A stretch of 64,000 nt of DNA from Rostratula benghalensis (lineage: Eukaryota > Chordata > Aves > Charadriiformes > Rostratulidae), in assembly GCA_013399305.1 (NCBI GenBank), contig VXAI01000477.1:248001-312000 (forward strand), in the 5' to 3' direction. The translations under genes and the position numbers were made by a program. The notes under the pieces were generated by a model. That model searched no databases and was not told where the DNA came from. It saw nothing but the letters and a program-made list of their open reading frames with translations. Shown one piece after another: positions 38,004 to 51,666 of this stretch. Position 1 is the stretch's first letter. The number at the start of each line of letters is the position of its first letter.

Positions 38004-40849
38004 TATAAAATTTGCAAACAAAATTTGCAGAATCGTTTCAGGGAGGTCATTTGTCTCCGGGCGGTAAAACCCAGAGAGGAGGGATGGAGCTCTGGCTGGG
38101 CTGTCACATGGAATAGTGTCCCCCTCTGGGAGCTGCCCTCCAGTGTCGAGCTGGGGAGAACCAAGTGATAACCCTGTGGGATGCCACCAGCCCGGGGTCA
38201 GTGGGTACCACGTCCCAGCAGGAGAAGATGCCACAGCAGGTAGCTCAGTGCTATTTTTTTCTGTGTTTTTTTTTCTATTTCAGTCTTCATTATTCCCTCT
38301 CTCCCTCTAGGTGTGTTTTTCCTCTTTGCTAAGGAGATTTAGCGATGGCTACAGCCTGATTTTTGATGCACTGGGGTTCTCCCTGGCCTCAGGACAAGGT
38401 GAACTTTCTTTTCTGAGCATTACAGTAATGAGGGTCGAGGAGCTTCCTGGGATGTTCTCTTGGCTCTTTAATCCCAGTTCACACCAGGGTTCTTCTGGAA
38501 GTCAGTCCTGCTGTCAGGCTGCTTTGTTTCCTGGAAGTTGTGCTCTATCTTACACTTGTATTCCTTTGTTCACTATATTATTACCATTTTTATTTTTTAA
38601 GCTGTTCTCTCATAGCCATCTCTATGTGCTGAGTTACTCGATATGCACTAAAAAATCTCTTTTGCAGGTGTCAGTTCCAAAACAATCTGGGGAAAAAAAA
38701 AACACCCCAGCTTGAAGAGCACTGTTTACTGCCACTTTCCTGGGCCCTGAAATTAATGTGCATTGGTTTCAACAATACCTCATTGCTTTGGGAAGGCTCA
38801 TAACCCGGTCACTTCATTATCCCTCCTTTCTGCACGAGCACCAACCCAATAGAAACGCTTTCATTTTCCAGACTACCCTTGGGTGCTTGAGACAAATGCT
38901 TTCAGAAGCCAAACCGCACTTTCTTTTTTTTCTTTTCCTGTCAAACTGAAGAAGCCATAAATCTGTTCATCACCGAGCCTTTTAGGCTGACACACTGCAC
39001 CTGCAGCCCTTTTTAATGTCTTAAAAATAATTGGTGTGCTTTTACTGGGTGGTAAAATCAGTTAAGGCTTTATTTGGCTATTTATTTCTTTTCCCAAGAG
39101 GGCATTTTATTACTGATGGCATGAGTCAGGGCGATTAAAGGTTGCAGTGAAATATTCCAGCTCCTGTTGTGATGCAAGATGATCTGCAGTGAAATGTTAC
39201 CTTCCTTATCCTGAAAAAACCCCCACTAATTAATGTGCTATGTGCTGTGGTACCTGGGAAACTGAACCCTACCGGTTACCTCTTCCCAGTAACTTCTTCC
39301 CCTCCCCCAGTATGCATCACGGTGTGGGGAGGGCCCAGTAAGGAGAAATATTGTTGTTCTGAGTTGGTGTGCAAGCTGCATGTTGGCAGGGGGTTAAAAG
39401 AGTGCATTGTCCATGGTCAGGCTGTTGGGAAGGAAAGGAGACAGCCAGGGCTCTGGGGTTTTATTCCAGGCTTCCCTGGCTCAGCCAGTGCTGAGTCTTG
39501 TGCATTATTTACGCCATTTTTAAAGCAAGGGTAACAAAAATAGCTATTTTACTAGGAGCATTTTGACTTGATTGTGAAGAGCTGTGTGGCTCAAGTATAG
39601 AAATTACTTCAGGGCAAAATTTGATTTTGTTCCTGTTGGTCTTTTGAAACAGGCTTGGGAGGTGGATTTAGTGGCTGCATCTGATTTTCAGCAGGATTGT
39701 CCTTGTTTATCAGCTTTCCCTCCCAGCCCCTTGAATTACCAGAGTCCTGCCCCAGGCTGGACTGGATGTTGATACAGGTGCCAGGACCACGCAGATGTTG
39801 TGAGTCTCCTCCCTAGGATTTCCTGTTTTTAACCCTAATTTATTTTGACACAACAGTCCAGGGTCCATCCTGATCCCTCACTGCCAGCCATTCAGCTGTA
39901 CAAACGTGTGTATTTTCAAGTGCTGCCCATAAAGCCCCAGCTTTTTGTGCCTTGCAGGGTTTAATTTTCTCAATAGTTGGAATGGACAGTGCCTTGTGTT
40001 AGCCATAAAGGGTAGTGGGATGGCAAAGGAAAACATTTACAAAATACTCTTTAAGTACTATCTGCTCAGGTGCACTATTTGGATTTTTCTGGCCTTTTCT
40101 CCTCTTCCTTCTGCCTTTGTAATTCCCCACTTTAGCCTGTGTAGTTGTACAGATAAATGCTGTTGCATAGCAAAGGTGTTGGCAGCTTTTATTACCCTGA
40201 TGCATAAGCAAAATGGTGGCAGAGCTAGAATTTATCCTGGTGGAACTTGGCCAGGAGGGATTTTAAAGGCAGAGGAGAAGGAAACGATAAGGTATGGTAT
40301 TTTTCAAGTGATTTGGTTTGCAAGTGAAGAATGATGGAAAGGAATTACTGTTACCTGATCCATTTGTTTTTTTTTTCTAGCTCTTACAGAGCAGGTCTGC
40401 TTAAATTTCACTGAACTTTGTGGTGTGGTCCTGGACCTGTGGCGTGTCCTGGAGCTGGCTCCAAGCTGAGGGACAGCCATGCTTCAGCCATAATTGAGGA
40501 GGGTAGGGAATAAAATGTTCTTGAAAAGCCATTTGCATAAAGGTTTGCAAAGGAGAGAAGGAGCAGGAGAATGTGTTCAAACTGAGCAGTGAAAGCTGCA
40601 CAGCTTGACTTCCCTCATCCATCTGCTTGGTCTTCGTTATCTGTCTTTAACAGATAACCTTGAATCTTAGTGTTTCGGGGGGAGCTTTGTGGCCTCAAAG
40701 GACAGGGCAGAGCTGGCCTGTAAAGTTCTGCCAGTAAATGACAAGCTTAAATTTCCTTCTGGTTTCTCAGGAGAAAGGCAGAGGAGGTGCAGAAATACCC
40801 TGGCATCTTTCTGTCCTGGCCATCCCTTGGCTTGTCAGGCCAGGAAACC

Positions 40850-40876
40850 GTGTGTGTGTGTGTGTGTGTGTGTGTG
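40850..40876 (+). repeat. GT dinucleotide microsatellite
   Basis: About thirteen uninterrupted GT units. It is a likely length-polymorphic marker. Confidence 0.95.
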
Positions 40877-42957
40877 ACACTCCTGCTTTGCCACCCTCCT
40901 CCTTTTGGAGTTTGTGCTGGGTTCCTCTTTCTGCTGGTTTATCCTTTTCCTGCCCTTGCTGTAGCTTCCCCTCGTGTCTTGCTCGCCAAGAAAAGGGTGT
41001 TTTCAGGCTGCCCGGGCGGAGGGAGCAGCGGTGCAGGGGTTAAAGCAGCTCAGGTTCCTGCTCCTGCACACTCAGGTGCCCTGCAAAGGGCAAGAAAGAA
41101 TGGCTGATGAGGACAAACAACTTTGTGCACAGAGCTTATGGCACCAGCCAGAATTCCAGGCACACAACTCTACTGCTTTCTATTTATTTTTACTTAATTT
41201 TTGCTGGGCGCTGTCATTTATTTTACGGGAAAGACCTTCCTATCTGCTGCTGTATTTTTTCTTTTTCTTCTTTTTTTTTTCTTGTTCTCCTGCTGAGTCA
41301 TTGCACAACTCAACAGTCGTTTGTGTGCCTTGCTTCCTGGAGTCTTGAATCGGTTTGTCACGTACCTTTCTCCTTCCCTCCTACATTTAATACAACTGCC
41401 CTCCTTTCAAAGCACTTCTGCCCGGCAGAACCTCTCTCAGATGGTCCCATGGCATCTCTCTGATGGGGGTGAGTGAGGTGTGAATTTGTCCTGTGCTCAG
41501 TTTGCTGTTAGTCCTGTGCTAATGTTAACATTTTGGAATTATTCATTTTCTTTACAGGGAGGCAGCCAGCAAATGCAGATGTGTTATCTCGGAGCTGAGG
41601 GGACAGAAAACCTTCTTTGCTTTTGCTTTTTCATACATTCTGCTGCCAGCATTTGCTTCAGCAGAAACATCTTTCCTATTTTCATCCTCTAGAATACACT
41701 AGAAACCAGGTCTTCTTTTTGTTCTTTGAATGTCTTGTCTATGAATATGTAGTTTTATTCTTCCCCTCGTTCTTTGTCCCCCCGTTTCCTTCTGCCTTTA
41801 AAATTGGGTTGGTGTTTCAGGGACTTTCTTGCTGTGCCTGATGGAAAAAGGAAAAAAAAAAAAAACCAAACCACAAGAGGTTACCTAAAAGCACAGACCT
41901 GTGAAGCAGTGCAATTAATACATTTTGTTTTAAAAGGATGAATATACCTGGCTGCCATTTTCCTAATTATAAAATGTCCTTGTTCTTAGTCAAGGGTTGT
42001 TTCCATAATGCTTATATTTTGCTGCTTGTAGTTTGCTTTTCAAATTAAGAAAAACCCCAAACGAACAGCAGCTTTGCACCTCCCTCCCCCCAAGTGTTTG
42101 TGTTTCAAATTCTTTTCCCCCCTTAGTTATTTAGACATTACAACAGCCAACAAAACCCTTCTTCATGAGCTCTGGCATTCCCGAAGGATTTGGGTGATGC
42201 TGTGTGATGAAGCATTGCAGGACCCTCAGCTCCAGCATTTGTGAGGCTGGGATAAATGGCCAAATTCTCTTGACTTTTTGAAGAGACACAGGGACACCTC
42301 AGGGTGGGATCTGCAGAAGCCTACACAGGCTTCCCAGGTGGCCAAGGTCAAAAGAAGGTCTCAGAGGAGTGTGTCAAGGTCTTGCTAATGCCATCTTTGT
42401 GAAACTGCATCCCAGTGGAGAATTGAAATGAGGCCATGGCTGAAGGAGGCTTTCATTAGGCCAGGAGGAGTTCCTGCAGCCGTCTGCTTTGCTGCTGATC
42501 CAGTGGGAAGCTGGTCTTTTTAAAAGCCCTTGTAGAACTGGATTTTTTTTTTTTCTCCAGGGCAGAGTCTGTAGAGACACAGAGGCAAGTGCCTGTGCTG
42601 GCATGGGAAGGTATGGCATCAGATGGCTGGCAGAGATGGGCAACTGCCCCTTTGGAAGTGGTGGAGCCCTTGTATGGCTCCTTGGGGATGTTAGAGAAAC
42701 CCCAGTGCTGGATAAAAGCCCTGCTGCATGTGCACTTCTATAGCACTGACCTCTGCAGCCCAGTACTTCTGTCTTTAGTGGTCCCAGTAGGTCTTTGCAT
42801 AGCTCATTGCTTTCACTCCATCTCTCTCTCCTGAAAGAAGCTCAGAAGGGAAAGGAGAGGAGGAACTGTTGCATAAAACCTTATGTCAGGGCCATGGGTT
42901 GGCAAAGAGCAGCCTTCAAGGCTCTCCTGAGCCTGAGAGGGTGCCCTGATTTCCTTT

Positions 42958-43001
42958 GGGGCTGGGTAACAAGACCCATGGGGCTGGGTAACAAGACCCA
43001 T
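42958..43001 (+). repeat. Exact 22-bp tandem duplication
   Basis: The unit begins GGGGCTGGGTAACAAGA and occurs twice in direct succession with no mismatch (42,958-42,979 and 42,980-43,001). Confidence 0.95.
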
Positions 43002-44441
43002 GGGTCTAGAACATTTTGTGGCAAGAACTGTGAGTGTGTGATCCCTGGTCTGCACAGGAGGGTATTCTTCTCCCTGAGGCTTGGGTTTTGGTTTTGTTTG
43101 GTTTTTCCCCCCCCCCTCTCTCCAGGCCCTGGTAAGGTTTTTGGTGATAAAAGCTGTGCTGCTATGTGATTTGGAGCTGTCAAACCAAAGTGTGTTCCTC
43201 CTTTAGGCTCAGTTTTCCTCTGAAGAACTGGTCAAGTGACGCGACCTGTCAGTCACTGTGGGCTTTTGGAAAATGGCTGGAGGTCTCCTCTTGCCTGTTT
43301 TGATGTCAAGAGTTCTTACCTTGATGTTTTATAGTCTTTCTGGCATATCCCAGTACCCCATTTAACATAATTGGGGTCACCAGCCACTAGAGAACAGTGC
43401 TTATTATCAGGAGTCCTTCTAATACAGGTTACGTGTGGTATTTCAGTATCCTGTTCCTCTGAGTAGCCTTCAGAGTTAATGCTTTTGTTTTATCATAATA
43501 CTATTTCTCAGTCTGTCCTCCAAAAAGAAAAAGAAATCTAAATTAGACTGAAGCCTTGCCTAATTGTTCTTGCTCTATTCATCTCCGTGGCAGCAGGAAG
43601 CCTAGCAGCAGGGTTTCCATTCACAGCAGCTGGGTATGCCAGCTCCAAGGCTTTTGTACCAAAAAAGCCTGTGTGGGTGGTGGAGGTGAAAAGGCTTGGA
43701 CAGTAGTGGCTGCAGCTGTATCCTTGAGAACCCAAGGCAAGGGGCATCAATGATCTCTTTTCCTGTATCTTTGGGGCTCTTGGGTTCTGCTTCCACTTCT
43801 CACCCCTGTGTCCCCCCCTCGCCTCGCGGCTGCTGCCACTTCCACCTCCCCATCCTCAGAAATGCCACTGGCACTCAGGAGGCCCCAGCACCTTTCTCCT
43901 GTTGGTACTTCTCTTTCTCAGGCTGAACCCCACGCTGGGAATCACTTGGTTTGTTTGAGATCTGTGTCTCTCTGCTGCTGAGAACTAATTACAGTGTGCC
44001 TTTGCACATATTATGCCCCCGTGGCCCGTATGAGGAACAGTCCAGTCGCGGTAGTAACAGTGGAATTCTTTAGGTGGTAATTTCTAGACACAAAAAGGAC
44101 TGAGCAGCCTCCTTGCTGCTGCTGCTGCCATGGACAGGGAGTGGCAGTAGCACAGGGAGGGAGGAGTGTTGGTGTGAATATGATCCGAGGGCCACAGTCA
44201 CTTAATATTTAAGTCAGAATAGCCAGAACTCCTCTTTATTTATTTGCTGATCTTGTATTATTTGCTCAACTAATCAGGTTCTGGTGTACCTGAGATCACT
44301 TCCATTCTTCTCCATGGGATAGTCTACTTTGGATTTTTATTTTTTTTCCCCCGTGACTCCTTCCACAGGGTGTCCATAACCCTGCTATGCCAGCAGCGTT
44401 GGATAGAGAGAAGGTGCAGCTCTAGGTAGGGACCTGGCTCC

Positions 44442-44570
44442 GGATAAATAGATAAAGTTTAGGTAGAGAAAGGATTTCCCTGCTGGATAAATAGATAAAG
44501 TTTAGGTAGAGAAAGGATTTCCCTGCTGGATAAATAGATAAAGTTTAGGTAGAGAAAGGATTTCCCTGCT
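44442..44570 (+). repeat. Exact 3 x 43 bp tandem repeat (minisatellite)
   Basis: Three perfect copies lie at 44,442-44,484, 44,485-44,527 and 44,528-44,570. Each starts GGATAAATAGATAAAG and ends GATTTCCCTGCT. A diverged partial match (TCTAGGTAGGGACC) may precede the array. Perfect identity implies recent expansion or active homogenisation. The unit carries a GATAAAtAGATAA double GATA-like core. Confidence 0.97.
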
Positions 44571-45534
44571 AAGCAGCTGGCTGACAGGACAAGTTTTAAA
44601 CAGTGTTCCATGCTACAAACAGTTGTCAGTTACCAGCATGTAAGGCTAATTGGAACTGATTAATTGATTATCCTTGACCATTCCGTGTGCTGAAAGCATC
44701 ATTTTTTCCAGTATATTCAGAAATTCACCATGGCTTTGTGTTGGCACCCAACAGCCAGCTAACGAGATCAGCCCAGCTGAGCATCCTTGCATCTGAGTTT
44801 AGGTCATGCTTTGCAATTTTGGGGTGTACTTTGATCTTGGCTGCCTTTGGATTAGGTTTTATTGCTGCTTTCTGTTCCGGTGATATTTGAAGGCTCCAGC
44901 AAAGCTTGGAGCTGCTTTGGCTGGGCCGTGGGGGAAGATGAGAGATGGAGGGAGAAAAAAAGCAGGATCCCAACCAACGAGAAATAAAAGCAGGAGATTG
45001 CAGAGGAATTGCAGGGAAATGAGGGCAGGGATGTGTGGATGGGGACAGTGAGTGGCACAAGCCCCGTTGTTCCAGGACTGGATGTGGCTCATACAGCCCA
45101 TGGGCAATGGGGGCAGAGGATTGTTTTTTTACTGGTTGTGCCCCAGTTTAGATTCCTCAGTGGAACAGGAAGGGCAGGAGCAGCCGTCCTTCCCTGTGTC
45201 TTCTCTGTGTTGAAACTTTAGAGTAGCTTTTAGCGATTTATTAATTGTACATGAGAGGGTAGAACTCTTTTTCCCCGTAGGCATTTCTTTAATACTTTTA
45301 TGTTTGTTCCTGAATCAAACAAAAGAAATCCAAGCCAGGGCTCAGTGATTCTGATTGGTCAGTGATTTCCTAATTCCTTTTCTTATACTGGGCAGAAGTG
45401 ATAAAAAAATCCTCAGGAATAGGTTTCTCTTTTATTGACTGTCACCATATTCTTCTGAAAGAAAATGCCAAGCACCTACTAGAACAATGTCTTTTATGTG
45501 TTGCCAAATAAAAGAGCAGGCTTGTTCAGTTTTT

Positions 45535-45597
45535 TATATATATATATATAAATATAAAATATATATATTTGTATACATATTGTATATATATATATAC
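45535..45597. repeat. AT-rich (TA)n low-complexity tract
   Basis: Alternating TA and AT with short interruptions. It is partly self-complementary and is an expected site of length variation. Confidence 0.9.
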
Positions 45598-46422
45598 AAA
45601 AAGCATGAGGATTCCATGATTATTTTTCTAAAGCTGTTTAATAACCAAGAACATGGTTCAGAGCTTGTAAAAGCTGAATATTCCATGAACTTACTCTTTT
45701 CATGAAGTGTTTAAAGAATTTCCAGTTATGCAAAAACCAGAATGCAAATTTATGCAGCCCAGTTCAACAAAGCTCTTAGGTACACGTTCTCAGGGAGACC
45801 TCATGCTCTAGAAGAGCCAAGGTTTCAAATTCCAGGTGACCGGATCGTTTTTGTGTGGCTTTTCTTTGGCAGCTCAGAAAATGCAATTTAAATATTCTAG
45901 CAAATTAATAAACAGTCTGAAAACTCAATCAAACCCTCGAGCAAAGGTAGCTCAAGTGTCTGACTGGATTGGAGCTTGTACTCAACCATGTCCAGAGAGT
46001 TGGAACCAGGCAAGATACCGGGGTGTTAATTAATCTTTGCAGCACTGTTTGCCTTCTCCACTTCCCTCTGCAGACATATTTTAACAGTGGAAGAGCTGAA
46101 GTGTCCACTCTGGTAGTTTTAAAAATTAATCAAGTCCTATAGTCTTAAAGGAAAGGTTAATAAAAAAAAAGGGTGTTTTTTTTGCTTCCTCAGAGAAAGA
46201 GATTTCTGACAGACAGCCGAGAATCTAATTTAACAGGAATTGATGCACAGCAAGTGGGAAAGGGGCTTTTTTTTTTTTTCTTTAAAAAAAATTAAAATAT
46301 TTTGCAGGAACAGAAACCCCAGAACTAAAAATATCCATGGAGAGGATTTTTTACTGGACCTTCTAAAGTTGAATAACGATAATTAGGGACCACACAGCAT
46401 TCAGGTCTATCTCAGTGCATTA

Positions 46423-46655
46423 CAGAATCACAGAGTGAGCTGGGGTGGGAAGGGACCTCTGGAGATCACCCAGTCCAACCCCCTGCCAGAGCAGGACCCA
46501 CAGGAATGTGTCCAGGTGGGGTTTGAATGTCTCCAGAGACTCCACCACCTCTCTGGGCAGCCTCTGCCACCCTCAAAGTCAAGAAGTTCCTCCTCACGTT
46601 GAGATGGAACTTCTTATGGCCAAGTTTGTGCCCGTTCCCTCTTGTCATTGATGAG
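46423..46655 (-). mobile_element. CR1 LINE fragment, 3' end, antisense
   Basis: The reverse complement carries the CR1 3' untranslated hallmarks: CTCTGGAGACATTCAAAC, CCTGGACACATTCCTGTG and GATCTCCAGAGGTCCC. The 3' end is at the low coordinate. It is 5'-truncated with small internal losses. Confidence 0.95.
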
Positions 46656-47924
46656 CTCGGCTTCCCTGAGTGTAGGTGTGCTTTTACCAGACTGAATTTA
46701 GGATTTGAAAACTTGAAAATACAGCAATTCTGATACCATAAAGTATTTTAAGCCAGTCTTTGTACCAGTAATCTATATGACTTGTTTCCAAAAACAATTG
46801 CAGTCAGTAAAATTGAGTTACACCTCTATTCCCACAGCTCGGTGATTCCCAGCCCTCTGTATTTGGGGACATGTACAAATGTCCCTGCGAAGTACAGCAT
46901 CTCTTGGAAGGTGCCTTTTTACTGGACAGCTGCAGAGCAGAAATGAACATGTTTGTTTTTTCTTTTTCAACTTCTGCTCACTCCTACTGGTAGTTCTCAG
47001 ACCCTTGCAGACCCATAGACCTCAAGTTGAAATCCCTTGATCTAAATTTTTAAAACCAGGCAATAAATACNNNNNNNNNNNNNNNNNNNNNNNNNNNNNN
47101 NNNNNNNNNNNNNNNNNNNNNNNNNNNNNNNNNNNNNNNNNNNNNNNNNNNNNNNNNNNNNNNNNNAAAAATATTCTCTTATTTTAATATACTGTTACTC
47201 TATTAATTTTTCTTGTGCAGTGGCTTCCCAAACAATTTAATTTTGGCTCCCTGACTGTGATCTTCCATGAAGAGTAGCAGTTACAGCTTTCAGTGTCGTA
47301 GGATCAGCCGCAGGGAAGCGTTCAGTTATGCTAGGTTTTCATTTTGTCATCGAGGATGCAATCACAACCCATTTACCATTTGTTTATTCATGATGTGTGC
47401 TTTAGGCTGACCTTGTTGGTCTCTTGTATCTTCACTCTGTGTCATCCTTGAGACGGAGTTCAGAAATCTCGTTTTATGTAGTACAGACGGACATAGTGTA
47501 ATCGGGGAGGTGTTGACAAAGCTGATTTGAGACGTGGGAAATGAAATCCTCTTTCAGGTCAGCACTGTCAGCCTTCAGTTCCCATCTCTTGTTTCATTTT
47601 TCCTGGGGCTCCCGAGCTATCTCTGCTTTCCATATTGCGTGATTATTGTCGTCATCTCCACTATATTAGTTTTAATTTCATGGACACAGAGTTTACTTGG
47701 AAAATTGGGTTGGGGGAGGGTATGTGCATGGTGGGTTTTTTTTTTTTTTTTACATCTCTCTCATGACGTTTCCTTTTTTTGTGTGTGTGGTGTGAGTTAG
47801 AGACCAGGAATGAAGATACCTCTGTGTTTCTCTCTTGATTCCAACTTCTTGCCCACAGGTTTATAAGTTTGGTGCTGGATCTCAGTACTTATTTCCTAGT
47901 TTTTCTCCCTTTCCTTGGGGTGAT
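46656..47924 (+). other. Intronic DNA containing an assembly gap
   Basis: No exon is recognised. The gap of Ns at 47,071-47,166 hides any content there. A T-run lies near 47,738. Confidence 0.6.
47071..47166. other. Assembly gap (96 Ns)
   Basis: Ninety-six consecutive N characters. The true length is unknown. Confidence 1.
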
Positions 47925-48470
47925 CCAGTTGGTGGCCGGTCATGAGTGGTATCCCTCAAAGCTCTGTACTGGGACTGGATGTCTTGAACATCATGGTCAA
48001 TGGTCTGGATGAAGGGATCAAGTGCACCTTCACTCAGTTTGCAGGTGACACCAAGTTAGGAGGGAGTGTTGACCTGCTGGAGGGTAGAAAGGCTTTGCAG
48101 AGGGATCTGGACAGGTTGGATGGATGGGCTGAGACCAATGGGATGAGGTTCAACAAGGTCAAGTGCTGGGTCTTGCATTTGGGGACACCCCAACCCCCTG
48201 CAGCACTACAGGCTGATAGGTGGTAGGACAAGGGGCAATGGGTGCAAGCTGGAACAGTGGAGGTTCCACTTAAACATGAGGAAAAACTTCTTCATGGTGA
48301 GGGGACACTGGCAGGGGCTGCCCAGAGAGGTGGTGGAGTCTCCTTCTCTGGAGACATTCAAACCCCTCCTGGACACGTCCCTGTGTGACCTGCTCTGGGT
48401 GTTCCTGCTCTGGCAGGGGGATTGGACTGGATGAGCTTTCAAGGTCCCTTCCAGTCCCTGAGATTATGTA
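47925..48470 (+). mobile_element. CR1 LINE fragment with end of reverse transcriptase and 3'UTR
   Basis: This is the longest CR1 piece in the window. The 5' part reads as the C-terminal thumb region of the CR1 reverse transcriptase in one frame ([42 protein letters not shown]). The 3' part is the untranslated end with GATAGGTGGTAGGACAAGGGGCAATG-like and CTCTGGAGACATTCAAACCC blocks. The two parts meet at about 48,187-48,222, where intervening CR1 sequence is missing, so the copy is internally deleted. It is inactive. Confidence 0.95.
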
Positions 48471-51400
48471 ATAAATCAGTTATCGTCAGCTCTCACCTCC
48501 TCAATTGAGGTCAGAAAGAAAAGTCATTTGGGGGAGAAGCAGCAAGGAAAGCTCAATTGCTTGATGTCCCCAAGTGGGAGCACAACCTAAAGAGCACACT
48601 TGGCATTTGATTTAATAAATATACTCATTTTGGACTGGCTGTATCTGTCAAGCAGCCAATTGTCTGTCTGATATGGGGTGTCTGACATTCAAAAGGTTTC
48701 ACGCCTCCAGGGCAGCACGTGCCTCTCAAACCATCAGGTACCTCTGAAAGTAATTTGTCAGCACCCTGGTGTCCTCCCAGAGGGGAGTCTGTGTGTCTTC
48801 AACGTCAGATGACATGGAGTCTGTGACAACTGTGTTACTCCTGCACTCGTGGTCATGATGGGACATGGGAGGTGCAAAAGAACTTAATAAGGGGACCAAA
48901 TGTTCTTGCAGGGATCCCACAGTATTTTAATGTTTGTTTCTTTTCTCCTCACCTAGTTAATTTAAGAAATTATTTCCACAAACCCACTTTTTGTAGTTAT
49001 TTCTTGCACTCTGGTTGTGGTGGGAGCACTCGGGATTTGTAGATGTGGGACCCCTCCAAACCCCCAGGGAAAGTTATTGTTTGGTGGCAGTAGTACTCAA
49101 TATTTTCAGTACTACAAATACAAAGTAGCTGTGGAGTTTATGGAGCTATAAATCACCTGTGCTTATCAGCTCTGGGTGCTTTCAGCTGTCGAGGAGTTGC
49201 AATAGCATCTGGGGAGGATTGAATGTTCACTAACACAGGACCTGAGGGCAGCCCTGCTGAGAGACCAGCCCCAAAATGTTTCAGTTCCTGATAAAAAGAT
49301 CTGGAAATACCATAAATGATGGGAGCAGCAAATGGGATTTGAGAGCACAGAAAAGGGCATGGGCTGTTTTTTCTTGCCACAGTTGTATCGTGCAGATTTA
49401 CAAGCTCTGACTTGAAATTTATCAACTTCCTGGAGAACTTCAGGAATGGGTGTGAATGCAGACAGTGCCTTTTGTGAAATGTCCTGTAAATATTTGTTCC
49501 AGGACATTTGATTCTTAATTTACAATGAAGGAGGATTCATTCATCTGAAGAGAGATTGCTTAATGGCCTCCATACAGCTAGAACTTTTATTAATATAATG
49601 GTGTCAGATTTTATTGGAAGAGCCTTCAGAGCTGTTGAAGAAGAGGCACTTCAAATGAAATTGTGTTTCTGTTCTGGTGGCTGGTATTAAATTTTGTAGC
49701 AAATTTTCAGTCATTTACATCTCCCATTGAAATAGCCAAATGTAGGCTTTACAGAACAGAGCAGCTTCTTTAATTTGTTTGGCCTTTAATGTTTACAGAA
49801 GGTATGTGTCAGTGTTTTGTCTAAGTGCTAGTGGGACTCTAGGTATTTTCCCCTCCTGTGAAGAAGAATCCATGGCAGAACCAAGATAATTAGTCTTGTT
49901 CCAGCTTGACATGTGTGGTGAATCAGACACACGTAGGTTGTGTTATTTGTTTGCTCTACAAATGAAAATAATGTCAAATATGCATAATACACATGCATAG
50001 AAAAATGTGTGCATGTGATTATACCTGTGATATTCCAAGCTTCCCCGGGGGTGTGGCCAGGAAAAATCACAGTCTCTGACTGCTGAGATTTTTCCATGCC
50101 CTGAGGATATTTCCTGTGATGATCCTCCTGGGGACAGCCCCCAGCCTGGCTCTTTCCCGCTCACAGTGTCATGGGTTTTTCACCTGGGGGCTTCTGCTGG
50201 GGCTGCCAACAAAATGCAGGGCAGCAGCTTTGAAAACGAACGGCTGGATTCCTGGAGGAAGTCCTGAGGATGCAGAAATAATGCCCAGAAGTGTTGTTGC
50301 AGGGGGATGCTGGTCCTGTGAGGCTTTTCTCGGGGACCCTGTGCTCCTGTTTCATTCTCTGTGTCCTCCTTCAGAACGCTGAGATCTTCTAAAGTCTGGT
50401 GAAACAAGGCAAAAAGGGCAGTGTCTTGAGTAGCTGCTTTTCTTCCTCCTCTTCCTCCTTTCTGGTCCTGCTCGTGTTTTGGTGCTGCTCATTCACAAAG
50501 ATTATTTTTCTTCATCCTGATCAGGGATAGGGAGGACAAAGCCACTGGCCTTAGTATATAAGGGACTAATAGCACCTGAAGCATCTTTAGCCTTCCTTGG
50601 TCTCTTGTCTCAGATGGCATGGAATGAAATAGTTACTATTAAAGATTAATAAGGGCTCACAGATGGTTATTGAGTGTGTATAATTGTGTTACAGAGGAAA
50701 TCTTCAGTATTGTTCCCCATATTTTTGTGGTACTGCAGTGGGGTATTTCATTTCCACCATTAGTAGAATCTACCATTAAACCAATCTAGCAACTCCTTCA
50801 GTGGGAAGGATTTGGGAAGAGTTTATCCTGGAGTTTTGCAGGTGTAAACAGATTAAACAAATAATGTGAGAAAACAGATTGGAGTCTGGTGAAAAGGACT
50901 GGGCACCATGGCATCTGTGGTTGTCCACTAGGAGGGCAGACCCCCAGAACCCAAGGGTATTTTAAACCCAAACATAATCTTCTCTGTGCTCAGTCTTACC
51001 CAACACCAGCATTTGGAGCATCTTTCCAAGAGTAACTTGAAATAAAGTTGCCTGTAACCTGGCCAAGCACACAACTTGTGTAATCCATCGAGTGTGTTTT
51101 GTATATATCTATTTTGTAATCTTTGTTATGGATCTCTGCCCTCTCCTGTGTGGAGGTTCTGTGCTTTCTAGAAAGCAAATCCTGCCGTACGTTGAACTGA
51201 AACAGCCCATCAGGGGCTTGGTGTGAGTGGGGGTCACTGGTTTGGGAGAGAATGGGGTCAAATCTTGGGATTAATTACCTAATGGCAAGAGGAGTGGTGT
51301 CCCTGTGCAGCCCCATGTTACCAGTAACATTTTAGGTATTCAAAACATTCCCTTCTCGAAAGGAAATCAGGTTTTGGAGGAGAAATCCAGGAGGAACTGC

Positions 51401-51666
51401 CATAAACCCCAGAAGTCAAGTAGTAAATTCATTTGTAACCCACGGTGCTGATGGAGAAATAAATTCAGGTGTATTTTCAAGTGTGTGCTGAAAGGTGGGT
51501 CTGGATGGTGTTCCCCTTTCATTCCATCAGCAGATGGTGTTTGACTAAAGCTTCTGTGGAGCAGTTTTGTTTAGAAGCTCTTTGTACATCTTGCAGCATT
51601 GCCAGACCTGAGCATCTAGAAATCCTGAGGAAAGCCTTATTTTTCAAAATCATGAGGTCTTTGGTC
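48471..51666 (+). other. Intronic DNA between CR1 copies
   Basis: No exon, RNA gene or further repeat is recognised. Confidence 0.6.

Larger units (their letters stand above)
36113..46422 (+). other. Intronic DNA, mainly unique sequence
   Basis: No exon is recognised. Besides the LTR-like block at 37.2-37.6 kb, the stretch holds a T10-A12 palindrome, a GT microsatellite, a 22-bp direct duplication, a 43-bp tandem triplet and an AT-rich tract. Each is listed separately. Confidence 0.6.
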
